Assembly (NCBI RefSeq): GCF_030264295.1
Contig: NZ_CP127173.1
Span: forward strand, 1,123,501 to 1,187,500
Reading direction: 5' to 3'
From: Amycolatopsis nalaikhensis
GTDB taxonomy: Bacteria > Actinomycetota > Actinomycetes > Mycobacteriales > Pseudonocardiaceae
Length of the DNA stretch: 64,000 bases
Part shown: piece by piece, positions 25,199 to 34,122 of the stretch
How positions within the stretch are numbered: the first letter of the stretch is position 1
Layout of the letters: each line of letters begins with the position of its first letter
Notes under the pieces: model-generated
What the model was told of the DNA's origin: nothing
The model's database searches: none
Seen by the model: only the letters and a program-made list of their open reading frames with translations
Translations under genes and position numbers: made by a program

Positions 25199-25984
25199 CG
25201 GGCGCCTCCTCGGCGGGGTCGCCGAGGTAGGCCTCGGCCACGCGGGGGTCGGCCTGGATCTCGGCCGGGGACCCGGTCGCGATCACCTCGCCGAAGTTCA
25301 GCACCACCACGCGGTCGCAGACCTGCATGACCAGGTCCATGTGGTGTTCGACGAGCACGACCGCCATGTGCCGCCGCAGCGACAGGATCAACGTCGAGAA
25401 GCTCGACGAGCTCGGCCGACGAGAGCCCGCTCGCGGGTTCGTCGAGCAGCAGCAGATCGGGTTCCGCCACCAGTGCCCTGGCCAGTGCGACGCGTTTGCG
25501 GACGCCATAAGGCAGGACGCCGGGCAGCCGGTCGGCGAGGTCGGCGATGCCGAGCTTCTCCCAGCGTCGCGCGGGCCCGCTCGGTCAGGTCGGCTTCGTC
25601 GCGGGCCGCGCGCCCGGCACCGACCAGGGCCGGGACGGCGCCGGTGCGGGCGTGCCGGCCCGCCCCGGCGAGCACGTTCTCCAGCACGGTCAACCCGGCG
25701 AACAGGCCGAGCCCCTGCAGGGTGCGGACGATCCCGAGCCGGGCGAGGTGTTCGGGGCGGTGGCGCACGAGCGGCTCGCCGCGCCACAGCACCCGGCCGG
25801 ACTGGGGCCGCACGAACCCGCAGATGGCGTTGAACAGCGTCGTCTTGCCCGCGCCGTTGGGCCCGATGACCCCGACGACGGTGCCGTCGCCGACGCTCAG
25901 CCGGACGTCGTGCAGCGCGGTGAGGCCGCCGAAGCGCACGGTGAGGCCGTCGACCACGAGCAGGTCCTCACCAAGAAGCGTCAT
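25191..25984 (-). pseudogene. livG: livG-type ABC ATPase with two frameshifts
   Basis: From ATG 25984 (GGAGGAG upstream) a normal LivG start is read with Walker A GPNGAGKTT. Near 25558-25575 the frame changes: removing one G gives ATLEKLGIADLADRLPGVLPYGVRKRVALARALVAEPDLLLLDEPASGLSSAELVELL (signature region and Walker B). Near 25388-25402 a second extra base separates this from LILSLRRHMAVVLVEHHMDLVM (H-loop) and the normal LivG end AYLGDPAEEAPGA. The repaired protein is about 263 residues, the family length. Without LivG the importer should fail, so sequencing error is the leading explanation. Confidence 0.85.
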
Positions 25985-26022
25985 CGTTGACTCCTCCGCG
26001 TCTCACCATGTGGACCGGCACG

Positions 26023-26038
26023 TACCGCGCGGTCGGTA
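26023..26038. promoter_or_regulatory. Palindrome upstream of the Liv operon, possible TetR operator
   Basis: Arms TACCG and CGGTA with inner ACCGCGCGGT-like symmetry lie about 40-55 bases before ATG 25984. ACCG-type palindromes are common TetR sites; the TetR gene at 20615 is the local candidate. Confidence 0.4.
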
Positions 26039-26098
26039 TGAAGAGGGTGGGGTGCGGCGCCGGTCGTGTCAAGGTGCGAACCGGAGATACCGGAAAAC

Positions 26099-26140
26099 GG
26101 CGAAGGGCGGGTGCGCTCGTTCGCGCACCCGCCCTTCGCC
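26099..26140. terminator. Strong hairpin terminator
   Basis: A perfect 18-bp stem (26099-26116 with 26123-26140) and a 6-base loop lie just after the stop of the NMT1-type binding protein. Confidence 0.8.
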
Positions 26141-26157
26141 GCGGCTCGTCGCCCGCG

Positions 26158-27135
26158 TCAGCCGGTACTGGCCTGCGGGGCGATCATCGACGAAGCGTCG
26201 ATTTTGGTCTGGACGACTCCCAGCTGCTGCAACAGGTCCGGCACCCGCTGGATGCGGCGGGCGTCCAGAGTGGACCCGAACGCCGGCATCACCATCAGGC
26301 TCGCGATGTCCTGGTCGACCCGGGCGTTGCGGACGACGAGCGGCTCGATCCGGGCGCGGTCCACCGCGGCGCGCGTCGCGTTGAGCATCGCCCGCTGGAA
26401 CGCGCGCATCGTCTTCGGGTGGTCCTGCACCCACTTCGCGGTGGCGCCGTAGCCGGTGAGCGGGAAGGCCTGGGTGCTGCCGCTGGCGGCGTCGATCACC
26501 GGGTACGCGCCGGCGATCTTGGCGGACTGGGTGAGGAACGGTTCGGGCTGGTAGGCCGCGTCGACCCGGCCCTGCGCGAGCGCCGTACCCATCTCCGGCA
26601 GCGGCATCGGGACCCACTCGACCTTCTCGGTGTCGATGCCGTGGTCGCGCATCACCGACCGGGTCAGCACGTCGGAGGCGGCGTTCTTCGAGCTGATCGC
26701 GATCCGCTTGCCGCCGAGGTCCTTGACGGTCTTCACCGGCGAGTTCGGCACGGTGACGACCTCGTTGCTGCGCGGGCTCGCCGAAGTGGCGTCGGCGATC
26801 AGCTTCAGGTCCGCGGAACCACTGCTCTTCGCCAGGAAGAACAGCGTGTAGGTGGACAGCGCGATGTCGTCCTTGCCGCTGGTCATCCGGGTGAGGGTGT
26901 CCTGGCCGCTGGCGCCGACGTCGGTCTGCACCTCGAGGCCCTCGGCCTTGAAGTACCCGCCCTCCTGGGCCAGCCAGAGGGTGGCGAGGTCGACGGTGGT
27001 CAGGATGGCCACCCGGATCGACGCCTTCTCCACTCCCCCACCGCCCGAGGACCCGCTCGGCTGGCTGCAACCGCTCAGCACGGCCGCGGCGAGGGCGAGC
27101 GCGGCCCACCGGCGCCTCGGGGCGCGTCCGATCAT
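26158..27135 (-). CDS. NMT1/TauA-type ABC substrate-binding lipoprotein
   Basis: A 325-residue lipoprotein with lipobox LSGC (Cys23) and a type II binding fold of the nitrate/sulfonate/taurine/pyrimidine-precursor group (LWLAQEGGYFKAEGLEVQ, KTVKDLGGKRIAISSKNAASDV, ALAQGRVDAAYQPEPFL). It would bind a small solute outside the membrane, but no partner permease or ATPase is adjacent. ATG 27135 has GAGGAG at good spacing; the upstream extension is not conserved in type. It sits upstream of the Liv operon but is separated by a terminator. Confidence 0.88.
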   Translation of the reverse strand: MIGRAPRRRWAALALAAAVLSGCSQPSGSSGGGGVEKASIRVAILTTVDLATLWLAQEGGYFKAEGLEVQTDVGASGQDTLTRMTSGKDDIALSTYTLFFLAKSSGSADLKLIADATSASPRSNEVVTVPNSPVKTVKDLGGKRIAISSKNAASDVLTRSVMRDHGIDTEKVEWVPMPLPEMGTALAQGRVDAAYQPEPFLTQSAKIAGAYPVIDAASGSTQAFPLTGYGATAKWVQDHPKTMRAFQRAMLNATRAAVDRARIEPLVVRNARVDQDIASLMVMPAFGSTLDARRIQRVPDLLQQLGVVQTKIDASSMIAPQASTG

Positions 27136-27644
27136 GCCACTCCTCGGAAAAGAATCTTGGAAACCCGGAAACCGGCCCGTCGAGCCGCGGTTCGCCGGAC
27201 TGTAGATGACGATTTCCGGGTCCGCAAACACGTTCTCCGGCCACCACGAAGGGCGGGTCAGCAGAAACAAACCAACTCCCGGGGTGATCGCATCACAGCA
27301 GGTCGCGGCCGTACGCCGGCTACTCACCCATTCTTTCAGCGGCAACCGCCGGACGGAATTTCACTCCGGTTCTTTCCTCGAAAATCGGAATTCGATTTTG
27401 GTTTCGAATCGCGGTCGCGGCTTGACCTGCGACGACCACCCGGCGGGGCCGAACGGACGAAGGCCGGACGAGCCGATCGGAGCAGTCGGCACGACCCGGT
27501 TCGGCCAGTGCGGCGGCGCATTCCGTCGGCCGCGGCCGACGCCGCCGCAGGGCGGCGGACGCCGGAAAGTTTCACCCGGCTTCCCGCCCCGGTCGCCGTT
27601 GCCCGTCCACTTCGGACAGTCGCGGCGGCGGACCAGGCGCTCCC
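27136..27644. other. 509-bp non-coding spacer with one AT-rich patch
   Basis: No reading frame with plausible start and codon use is seen. A TACAGT -10-like box near 27200 on the minus strand could serve the binding-protein gene. The stretch at about 27350-27410 is unusually AT-rich and holds the palindrome at 27381. The end nearest the O-methyltransferase is featureless. Confidence 0.5.
27381..27399. promoter_or_regulatory. Perfect AT-rich palindrome
   Basis: AAAATCG and CGATTTT flank GAATT. It is about 250 bases upstream of the binding-protein start and is a probable regulator site of unknown owner. Confidence 0.4.
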
Positions 27645-28595
27645 TTAGGCGGTTGCCCGGCGGAACTCCAGGACACACCGGTCGGCGGCCAGGTCGACGA
27701 CGGCGTCGAGGACCAGGCCGTGTGGTTCGGCCAGCGCGCGGAACTCCTCGACCCGGCGTTCACGGCCGCCGAAGATGACGAGCATGGCCAGGTCGATCGC
27801 GGTGCTCGCCCGCCGCCCGCCGACCGGTTCGACGACGAGGATCCGGCCGTCCGGCGGCGCGGCTTCGACGCAGCGGGCCAGGATGCGGTGAGCGTGCTCG
27901 TCGTCCCAGTCGTGCAGGATGTCGCTCAGCAGGTAGGCGTCCGCGCCCGGCGGCAGCGGGTCGAAGAAGCTGCCCGCGATCGTTTCGACGCGGTCACCGA
28001 GCCCGGGCGGCGGCGCCAGGTCGACGAGCGTGCCCCGCGTCCCCGGACAGGCGGCGAGGATCGCGGTCAGGAGCGTCCCGGTGCCCCCGCCGACGTCGAC
28101 GACGGTGGCGAACCGGCCCCAGTCGTACCCGGCGACGATCCCCGGGATCTGGTCGCGGAACCGGAGGTCCATCTGCTTGTCGAAGGACGCGCGCAGGGTC
28201 GGGTGCGCGGCGAGGTCGGCCCAGAAGTCCTGCCCGTACCGGCGCCGGTAACCGCTTTCTCCGGTGGTGATGCTGTGCAGCAGCTCGACGAACGCCAGTT
28301 CGGCGCGGCCACCGGCGGTGTCCAGGCGCAGGAGGACCGTCGCCAGGCTCTCGCCGCAGAGTTCTCGGCCGCGGTCGGCGGTCCGGTAGCCGTCCCCGGT
28401 CGGTTCGAAGAAACCGAGGCTGGTGAGGTGGGCGAGGAGAAGTTCGAGCGGAACCGCGGCGACGTCGAGTTCGGCGGCCAGCTCCTCGGCGGTGGCCGCG
28501 CGGCCGAGGAGCCGGTCGGGCAGGCCGAGGGTCACCGCCACCCGGATCGCCATCGGTGTCGCCAGCCCGGCCAGGTCCAGGATTTCGTGCCCCAT
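27645..28595 (-). CDS. SAM-dependent O-methyltransferase (plant-type OMT family)
   Basis: A 316-residue methyltransferase with an N-terminal winged-helix dimerisation domain (about 1-90) and a class I SAM fold: motif I VVDVGGGTGTLLTAIL and the conserved LLSDILHDWDDEHAHRIL helix carrying the catalytic His and Asp. The family methylates hydroxyls of aromatic secondary metabolites such as anthracyclines and related polyketides. No biosynthetic core gene adjoins it. A CAGGAT box 6 bases before ATG hints at a leaderless start. Confidence 0.9.
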   Translation of the reverse strand: MGHEILDLAGLATPMAIRVAVTLGLPDRLLGRAATAEELAAELDVAAVPLELLLAHLTSLGFFEPTGDGYRTADRGRELCGESLATVLLRLDTAGGRAELAFVELLHSITTGESGYRRRYGQDFWADLAAHPTLRASFDKQMDLRFRDQIPGIVAGYDWGRFATVVDVGGGTGTLLTAILAACPGTRGTLVDLAPPPGLGDRVETIAGSFFDPLPPGADAYLLSDILHDWDDEHAHRILARCVEAAPPDGRILVVEPVGGRRASTAIDLAMLVIFGGRERRVEEFRALAEPHGLVLDAVVDLAADRCVLEFRRATA

Positions 28596-28631
28596 GGCTC
28601 GATCCTGTCAGCCGCAGCGCACGAAGTCCCG

Positions 28632-28727
28632 CCCAAGCGCCCCAAGGCGGCCTTGGTTGCGTCTCACGCACCGAAGGCCGCCTTGGGTGCGTCTGACGCA
28701 CCGAAGGCCACATTGGGGCGCTCGGGA
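28632..28727. repeat. Intergenic repeat with mirrored ends (REP-like)
   Basis: The element begins CCAAGCGCCCCAAGG and ends ATTGGGGCGCTCGGG, with inner copies of CACCGAAGGCC and CTTGGGTGCGTCTGACGC. A related element lies at 39391-39539. It can fold into a long hairpin. Confidence 0.65.
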
Positions 28728-28865
28728 CCGGACCGACCGCCGCCGCGTGCTCCACAAAGGACCTTCCGGTGCGTAGCCGTCCGGTCACCTGCGGCAAAGG
28801 GAAGCGGATTGGAAGCCGGGTCGGGCAGGATCAGCCCGCACACGCAAGGAAAGAGGAGTCGAAAC

Positions 28866-29057
28866 ATGAGAGCCGGGGCAATCAAGGCCGTCATCGGCAC
28901 GGCGTTCCTGGGGGTCGTCGTCCTCGCACCCGCCGCGCAGGCGGCCGACCTCGAGTACCACCCCTCCGTCGTCACCATCGGCGGCGGGCCCTACATCGGC
29001 GACTCGGCCACGTCCGCGCCCGCCGCCGGGGCACCCGCCAGCGCGGAGATCAGGTAA
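28866..29057 (+). CDS. Small secreted peptide, unknown function
   Basis: A 63-residue protein with a clear signal peptide (MRAGAIKAVIGTAFLGVVVLAPAAQA) and an AQA-A cleavage site, leaving about 37 residues (ADLEYHPSVVTIGGG...). GAGGAG lies 7 bases before ATG 28866. No family is recognised. Its last 67 bases overlap the thioesterase-like gene on the other strand, so the two 3' ends are antisense to each other. A secreted signal or structural peptide is possible. Confidence 0.55.
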   Translation: MRAGAIKAVIGTAFLGVVVLAPAAQAADLEYHPSVVTIGGGPYIGDSATSAPAAGAPASAEIR

Positions 29058-29620
29058 CCCGCCCGCAGGACGGCGTCGCGCAGCAGCGCGGCGCTGTCCC
29101 GCGCCCGCGCCGGGGTGAGCACGAACCCGGCGTTCGTGTGGTCGCCCCAGCCGGTCATCACGTGCGGCTCGCCGAAGCCGCGGATCGGGCACGGCAGCGG
29201 CGGCGCCACCGGCACGTGCCCGTCGCTGACCAGCAGGCTCACGTCCGCGCGGTCCGCCTGGACCGGCACCGACCGCGCGGCCCGGTCGGGCGGGGCCTGG
29301 TGCGCCACGACGAGTGCCCGCGGGACCCCCAGTCCCGCGGCCACCCGCCGCTGCGCGAGCCGGTAGGCCACCAGCGCGCCGAGCCCCGCGCCGAACAGCA
29401 CGTACGGCCGGGTCAGCACCCCCGCGAGCTCCGCGGCCAGCGACTCGACGAGCAGCCACATGTCCCGGTACGGGTGCTCGTGCCGCCGCTCCCCCCGGCC
29501 CGGCAGCTCGACCACGTGCACCGCGATCCGCGGATCGCGCCAGGCCCGGTACCGGCCCGCCGCCTCCCCGGCGTCCGGGAAGCAGACGAACAACATGCGC
29601 TCGGCGTCGTCGGTGTCCAC
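28991..29620 (-). CDS. Thioesterase II-like protein lacking the catalytic triad
   Basis: A 209-residue alpha/beta-hydrolase relative of type II thioesterases: it opens with LFVCFPDAGEAAGRYRAWRD and has VLFGAGLGALVAYRLAQ where true enzymes have GHSMGALVAYE. The nucleophile serine is glycine. The usual lid region is largely missing. The expected Asp (GxxD) and the GGHFFL histidine near the end are also absent. It probably does not hydrolyse thioesters; it could bind acyl or ACP ligands. GTG 29620 was chosen for GGAAGGA upstream; ATG 29650 is possible. It is divergent from the AfsR-type regulator. Confidence 0.65.
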   Translation of the reverse strand: MDTDDAERMLFVCFPDAGEAAGRYRAWRDPRIAVHVVELPGRGERRHEHPYRDMWLLVESLAAELAGVLTRPYVLFGAGLGALVAYRLAQRRVAAGLGVPRALVVAHQAPPDRAARSVPVQADRADVSLLVSDGHVPVAPPLPCPIRGFGEPHVMTGWGDHTNAGFVLTPARARDSAALLRDAVLRAGYLISALAGAPAAGADVAESPM

Positions 29621-29705
29621 CCGTGGCCGTCCTTCCCTCTCGCCCGCCATTAGGCTCGCCCGGAGCACTTCCGTTCCGCTTCGGTCCGCCTTCTGGGGGC
29701 AACAC

Positions 29706-32700
29706 GTGCGCTACCGCCTGCTCGGGCCGGTCACGGTCCTCGGCGACACGGGCGCGGTCCGGCCAGGTGGCCAGAAGCAGACGTCCGTGCTGGCCGCGCT
29801 GCTGCTCAACGCGAACCGGGTGGTCGCCGAAGACCGGCTGATCGACCTGACCTGGGGCGAAGACGCGCCGCCGAGCGTCCGCGGGCGGCTGCAGGTGCAC
29901 ATCTCCGAACTGCGGAAGCTGCTCGGCCGCGACGTCATCGTCCGGCGCGCGCCCGGCTACCTGATCGAGGTGGCTCCCGGTGACCGGGACCTCGACGTCT
30001 TCGCCGACGAAGTCGCCAAGGCCAGAGCCACCTCCGGGCCGGAAGCCGTCGCGCACCTGCGGGCCGCGCTGGCGCTCTGGGAAGGCACGCCGCTGGGCGG
30101 GGTCAGCGAAGCGCTCGCCGAGCACGAGGGCCCAGCGCTGGCCGAACGTCGGCTCGTCGTGCTGGAGGAGCTGTACGAGCAGGAGCTGGCGTCCGGGCGG
30201 CACGGCGACGTCGTCGGCGAGCTGCGGCGGCTCGTCGACGAACACCCGTTCCGCGAACGGCTGCGCGGCGCGCTGATGCTCGCCCTGCACCGCTGCGGCC
30301 GCACCCCGGAAGCCCTCGAGACGTACACCCGGGCGCACGACCTGCTGGTCGACGAGCTCGGCATCGAACCCGGCCAGGCCCTGCAGGACCTGCGGCTGCG
30401 GATCCTGCGCGGCGAGGGGGAACCGGCGCCGGCGCCCGTCGCGCCGCGGCCCGCCGAACTGCCGCTCGACGTCCGGGGGTTCGCCGGCCGCGCCCCGGAG
30501 CTGGCCGCGCTCGACGAACCCGGCGACGTCTGGGTGATCACCGGCACCGCGGGTGTCGGCAAGACCGCGCTCGCCGTGCACTGGGCCCACACCGCGCGGG
30601 CCCGCTACCCCGACGGCCAGCTGTACGTGAACCTGCGCGGCTTCGACGCCGACGACGAGCCGCTCACCCCCGCCGCCGCGCTCGCCCAGCTGCTGCGCAC
30701 CCTCGGCGTCGACCTGCGCGACGTGCCGCCGGGCCTCGACGACCAGAGCAAGCTCTACCGCTCGCTGCTGGCCGACCGCGAGGCGCTGGTCGTGCTCGAC
30801 AACGCCCGCGACACGGCGCAGGTGCTGCCGCTGCTGCCGTCGTCGGGCCGGGTGCTGGTGACCAGCCGCCACCGGCTCGACGAGCTCGTCGCCCGCACCG
30901 GCGCGCGCTCGCTCGGGCTGGGCCAGCTCCGCGAGGACGATTCACGAGCGCTGCTGACCGCGTTGCTCGGCGAGCGGACCACCGCCGAACCCGACGCGGC
31001 CGACGAGCTGGCCCGGCTCTGCGGGCACCACCCGCTGGCCCTGCGGATCGCCGCGGCGAACACCGGGGTCGCCAGCATCGGCGAGCTCGTCGACGAGCTG
31101 CGCGGCGACCCGCTGGCCCAGCTCGGCTTCGACGGCGCGGAGGAAAGTGCCGTCGCGAAGGCGTTCTCGGTCTCCTACCAGGCCTTGCCGCCGGAGCTGC
31201 GGCACGCGTTCCGGCTGCTCGCGCTGGTGCCCGGCGCCGACTTCACGCCGATGGCCGCCGCCGCACTGCTCGACGTGCCGCCGCCGGAGGCGACCCGGCG
31301 GCTGCGCGGCCTGGCCGCGGCGAACCTGCTGGAGGCGCACGCGCCCCGCCGCTACCGGTTCCACGACCTCGCCCGCCGCTACGCCGAGCGGTGCGTCCGC
31401 GCCGACGAGGACGAAGCCGCCCGCGAGCGGGCCTGGGAACGGCTGTTCACCGGTTACTGCGCGGCCGCGGACGCCGCCGTCGCGCTGCTGGGCGCGCGGA
31501 TCGTGACGCTGCCCCGCGAAGACGCGCCGACGGCGCCGAGCCCGATCGCCTTCAGCGACGCCGCCGAAGCCGTCGCCTGGCTGGACGTCGAGGTGCCGAA
31601 CCTGGCGGCCGCGCTACGGCAGGCCGCGACCCGCGGGCCGTACCCGGGCGCGTGGTACCTCGCCGACGCGCTGCGGCGGTTCTTCCACGACCACGGGCGC
31701 CGCGCGGAGTGGCTGGAGCTGGCCCCGATCGTGCTGGAGGCGGCGCGGGACCACGGCGCGCAGCCCGCGGAGGCACTGGTCCACCTGTCGATCGGCGGGG
31801 CGTACTTCCGCGAAGGCCAGCACGAGGCGGGCATCCGGCACTCGGAGAAGGCGGTGCTCGCCAGCCGGGCGTGCGGGTGGCGCGAGTGCGAGGCGACGGC
31901 CGTCGCGAACCTCGGCGCGATGCTGGAGTGGACCGGGCGGCTGTCGGAGGCCGTCGAGCACAGCCGTCGCGCGATCCAGCTGTTCCGCGAGCTGGCCAAC
32001 CGGTCGGGCGAGGCGCTCGCGCTGAACTCGCTGAGCTGCCACTACCGGCAGCTGGGGCGGCTGGAGCAGGCCGAGGACTGCCTGTACGAGGCGGTGGCGT
32101 TGTGCCGCAAGGAAAAGCTCGTGTTCTGGGAGGCGGCGAACCTCGCTGACCTCGGCGGGGTGCTGCTGGCGACGGGACGCCTCGACGAGGCGGCCGAAGC
32201 CGTCGACCAGGCGCGGCGGGAGTTCCGCGAGCTGGGCTCGAGCTTCGGCGAGGCGACGGCGTTGAACGTGCTGAGCGCGTTGCACACGGCCCGCGGCGAC
32301 CACGGCCCGGCGGCCCGCACGGCGGAGGAAGCCTTGGACCTGGTCCGCCGGGACGGCGACCGCCAGGTGGAGGCGGCGGCGTTGATCGTCCTCGGCCGGG
32401 CGGCGGAGGCGGGTGGCGACCTGGCCGTGGCGGAGCGCGTCCTGCGGGAGGCGCGGGAGCTGGCGGCGGAGTCGGGGCTGCGCGGTCAGCTGGCCGAGGC
32501 GTCGGCGACGCTGGCGGGAGTGCTGGCGGTGAGCGGCCGCGTCACGGAGGCGGGCGAGCACGCGCGGGCGGCGTTGGACGCGGCCCGCGCGGGCGGCTTC
32601 CGGCTGCTGGAGGCGCAGGCGCTGCTGGGCTTGGCCGCGGTGGAGGCGGCGGCGGGCCGGTCGACGCTGGCCACGGGGACGGCCCGCGAGTCGAAGGCGC

Positions 32701-32783
32701 TGTACACGGCGGTCGGGCACGTCACGGGGACGGCGCTCGCGGACCGGTTTCTCGAGGAGCTGGCCACCCGCGCGACGGGCTGA
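29706..32783 (+). CDS. AfsR/SARP-type transcriptional regulator with NB-ARC and TPR
   Basis: A 1,025-residue regulator. Residues 1-95 form an OmpR-like winged helix (VLAALLLNANRVVAEDRLIDLTWGEDAPPSVRGRLQVHISELRKLLG), about 100-245 the bacterial activation domain BTAD, about 255-600 an NB-ARC ATPase (P-loop GTAGVGKTAL near 280; LVVLDNARDTAQV as Walker B), and about 700-1025 TPR repeats. AfsR-type proteins activate secondary metabolism by binding direct repeats near -35 boxes. GTG 29706 opens exactly at the winged-helix domain. No PKS or NRPS genes are in the window, so the target is not evident. Confidence 0.94.
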   Translation: MRYRLLGPVTVLGDTGAVRPGGQKQTSVLAALLLNANRVVAEDRLIDLTWGEDAPPSVRGRLQVHISELRKLLGRDVIVRRAPGYLIEVAPGDRDLDVFADEVAKARATSGPEAVAHLRAALALWEGTPLGGVSEALAEHEGPALAERRLVVLEELYEQELASGRHGDVVGELRRLVDEHPFRERLRGALMLALHRCGRTPEALETYTRAHDLLVDELGIEPGQALQDLRLRILRGEGEPAPAPVAPRPAELPLDVRGFAGRAPELAALDEPGDVWVITGTAGVGKTALAVHWAHTARARYPDGQLYVNLRGFDADDEPLTPAAALAQLLRTLGVDLRDVPPGLDDQSKLYRSLLADREALVVLDNARDTAQVLPLLPSSGRVLVTSRHRLDELVARTGARSLGLGQLREDDSRALLTALLGERTTAEPDAADELARLCGHHPLALRIAAANTGVASIGELVDELRGDPLAQLGFDGAEESAVAKAFSVSYQALPPELRHAFRLLALVPGADFTPMAAAALLDVPPPEATRRLRGLAAANLLEAHAPRRYRFHDLARRYAERCVRADEDEAARERAWERLFTGYCAAADAAVALLGARIVTLPREDAPTAPSPIAFSDAAEAVAWLDVEVPNLAAALRQAATRGPYPGAWYLADALRRFFHDHGRRAEWLELAPIVLEAARDHGAQPAEALVHLSIGGAYFREGQHEAGIRHSEKAVLASRACGWRECEATAVANLGAMLEWTGRLSEAVEHSRRAIQLFRELANRSGEALALNSLSCHYRQLGRLEQAEDCLYEAVALCRKEKLVFWEAANLADLGGVLLATGRLDEAAEAVDQARREFRELGSSFGEATALNVLSALHTARGDHGPAARTAEEALDLVRRDGDRQVEAAALIVLGRAAEAGGDLAVAERVLREARELAAESGLRGQLAEASATLAGVLAVSGRVTEAGEHARAALDAARAGGFRLLEAQALLGLAAVEAAAGRSTLATGTARESKALYTAVGHVTGTALADRFLEELATRATG

Positions 32784-32856
32784 CCCGGCCCCGCCCCCGA
32801 TCGCCGAGCCGGGCGCGGGTGTTACCTCTCCCCGTGCGGCGCGACATACTTGAGCC

Positions 32857-33627
32857 ATGCCTCGTCCCAAGCACGTCCCCGCGAGCGATCTCCGCCTCCC
32901 GGACGCACTCGAGCCGGGGCGGCCGAAAGGCGACCAGCTCCGCGAGATCCTCGAAAGCGTCGCGACGGAGGCCGGCCCCGGCAGGCTGATGCCGTCGGAG
33001 CGGTTCCTCGCCGAGCACTTCCAGGTCGCCCGCGGCACGGTCCGCCAGGAGATCAATCGCCTGGTCGCCGACGGCGTCCTCTACCGCCAGCACGGCACGG
33101 CGACGTTCACCGCCCAGCGCCAGGCCGCGCACATCGACATGCTGACCTCGTTCACCGAGGACATGCAGGCCCGCGGCGTCGTCCCCAAGACGAAGGTGCT
33201 GCACGCGGAGGTGGAGAGCGCGGGCCCCCGCATCGCGGGACGGCTGAACGTCCCGCCGGGGGCGAAGGTGTTCCGGCTGGAGCGGCTGCGCTACGTCGAG
33301 GACGAGCCGTTCGCCGTCGAACGCACCAACCTGTCGGTCGACCGGTTCCCGGACATCGAGCTCTTCGACTGGGAGACGCAGTCCCTGCACCGCACGCTGG
33401 AGGAGCGCTGGGGCGTCCACGCGGAGTGGAACGACACGGCGATCTCGGCGGTGCTCCCCACCAGCCAGGACGCCGACCTGCTCGGCATCGAGCCGACCCA
33501 GCCGTGCCTGATCATCGAGGGCACGCTGCACGACCAGAGCGGCGGGGTGATCGAAGCGGGCCGGTCGCTGTACCGCGCGGACCGCTACACGGTCTTCACG
33601 CAGGCGAGGCGCAACCCGGCAACCTGA
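32857..33627 (+). CDS. GntR-family regulator, HutC/UTRA type (DasR-like)
   Basis: A 256-residue repressor with a GntR winged helix (about 25-90; RLMPSERFLAEHFQVARGTVRQEINRLVADGVLYRQHGTATF) and a UTRA effector domain (about 105-245; DMLTSFTEDMQARGVVP, VFRLERLRYVEDEPFAVERTNLS). The opening of the UTRA domain closely resembles DasR, which senses amino-sugar phosphates and binds ACTGGTCTAGACCAGT. Near-matches to that box lie in the promoters of the PTS operon (37959, 38096) and at 38263, so this is the likely repressor of the PTS-ceramidase operon. CATACT stands 6 bases before ATG. Confidence 0.9.
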   Translation: MPRPKHVPASDLRLPDALEPGRPKGDQLREILESVATEAGPGRLMPSERFLAEHFQVARGTVRQEINRLVADGVLYRQHGTATFTAQRQAAHIDMLTSFTEDMQARGVVPKTKVLHAEVESAGPRIAGRLNVPPGAKVFRLERLRYVEDEPFAVERTNLSVDRFPDIELFDWETQSLHRTLEERWGVHAEWNDTAISAVLPTSQDADLLGIEPTQPCLIIEGTLHDQSGGVIEAGRSLYRADRYTVFTQARRNPAT

Positions 33628-33646
33628 GGGGCCCGACGCGCGTGCT

Positions 33647-33688
33647 CGTGAGTGTTCAGGGCGGTTCTAACCGCCCTGAACACTCACG
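33647..33688. terminator. 20-bp perfect palindrome, probable terminator
   Basis: Arms 33647-33666 and 33669-33688 pair perfectly around two bases (GTGAGTGTTCAGGGCGGTT and complement). The gtgagtgttcag sequence also resembles a dispersed Amycolatopsis repeat. Confidence 0.65.
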
Positions 33689-33707
33689 ACCGGCGGGAGG
33701 GGGCGCG

Positions 33708-34118
33708 GTGCCGGGCTCGTCGGCGGTGCTGGCGGCCTGGTCAGCCCGCCGACCCCGAGCGAAGGGACCGCGGCCTCGCCCTGCCCCACGCCCGCGGCGG
33801 CCGCCGGTCGACGACGTGGTGCCGCCCGAGGCCAAGGTGCACCGGTGGCTGGCGCTGGCCGCCATCCTGCTCGCCGGCGCCTGCCTGTCCGTGTGGTCCG
33901 CCCACCAGGAGCGGCTCGGCACCGGGGCCCTGATCTCGATGCTCGGCTTCGGCGCGATCGGCGTGGTGCTGTGGGCGGTCGCCTGGCGATCGACCCCGCT
34001 GCGAGGCGAGGTGAACCCGTCGCCGTCGGCGGTCTTCGTGCTGACCGGCATCGGCCTGCTCGCGTCCTGCGTGCTCGGCTTCGGCTTTCCCCTCCGCACT
34101 CCGCGGGACACCGACTGA
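33708..34118 (+). CDS. Small multi-helix membrane protein, unknown function
   Basis: A 136-residue protein with a Pro/Arg-rich cytoplasmic start (about 1-45) and three likely membrane helices (WLALAAILLAGACLSVW, ALISMLGFGAIGVVLWAVAW, AVFVLTGIGLLASCVLGFGF). No family is recognised. GTG 33708 follows GGGAGGGGG. The gene ends four bases from the convergent ceramidase-like gene. Confidence 0.55.
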   Translation: MPGSSAVLAAWSARRPRAKGPRPRPAPRPRRPPVDDVVPPEAKVHRWLALAAILLAGACLSVWSAHQERLGTGALISMLGFGAIGVVLWAVAWRSTPLRGEVNPSPSAVFVLTGIGLLASCVLGFGFPLRTPRDTD

Positions 34119-34122
34119 CGCG

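Noticed and set aside
27645..33627. Secondary-metabolite gene cluster (O-methyltransferase, thioesterase-like protein, AfsR regulator)
   Set aside because: No PKS, NRPS, terpene or RiPP core gene is present and the thioesterase lacks its catalytic residues.
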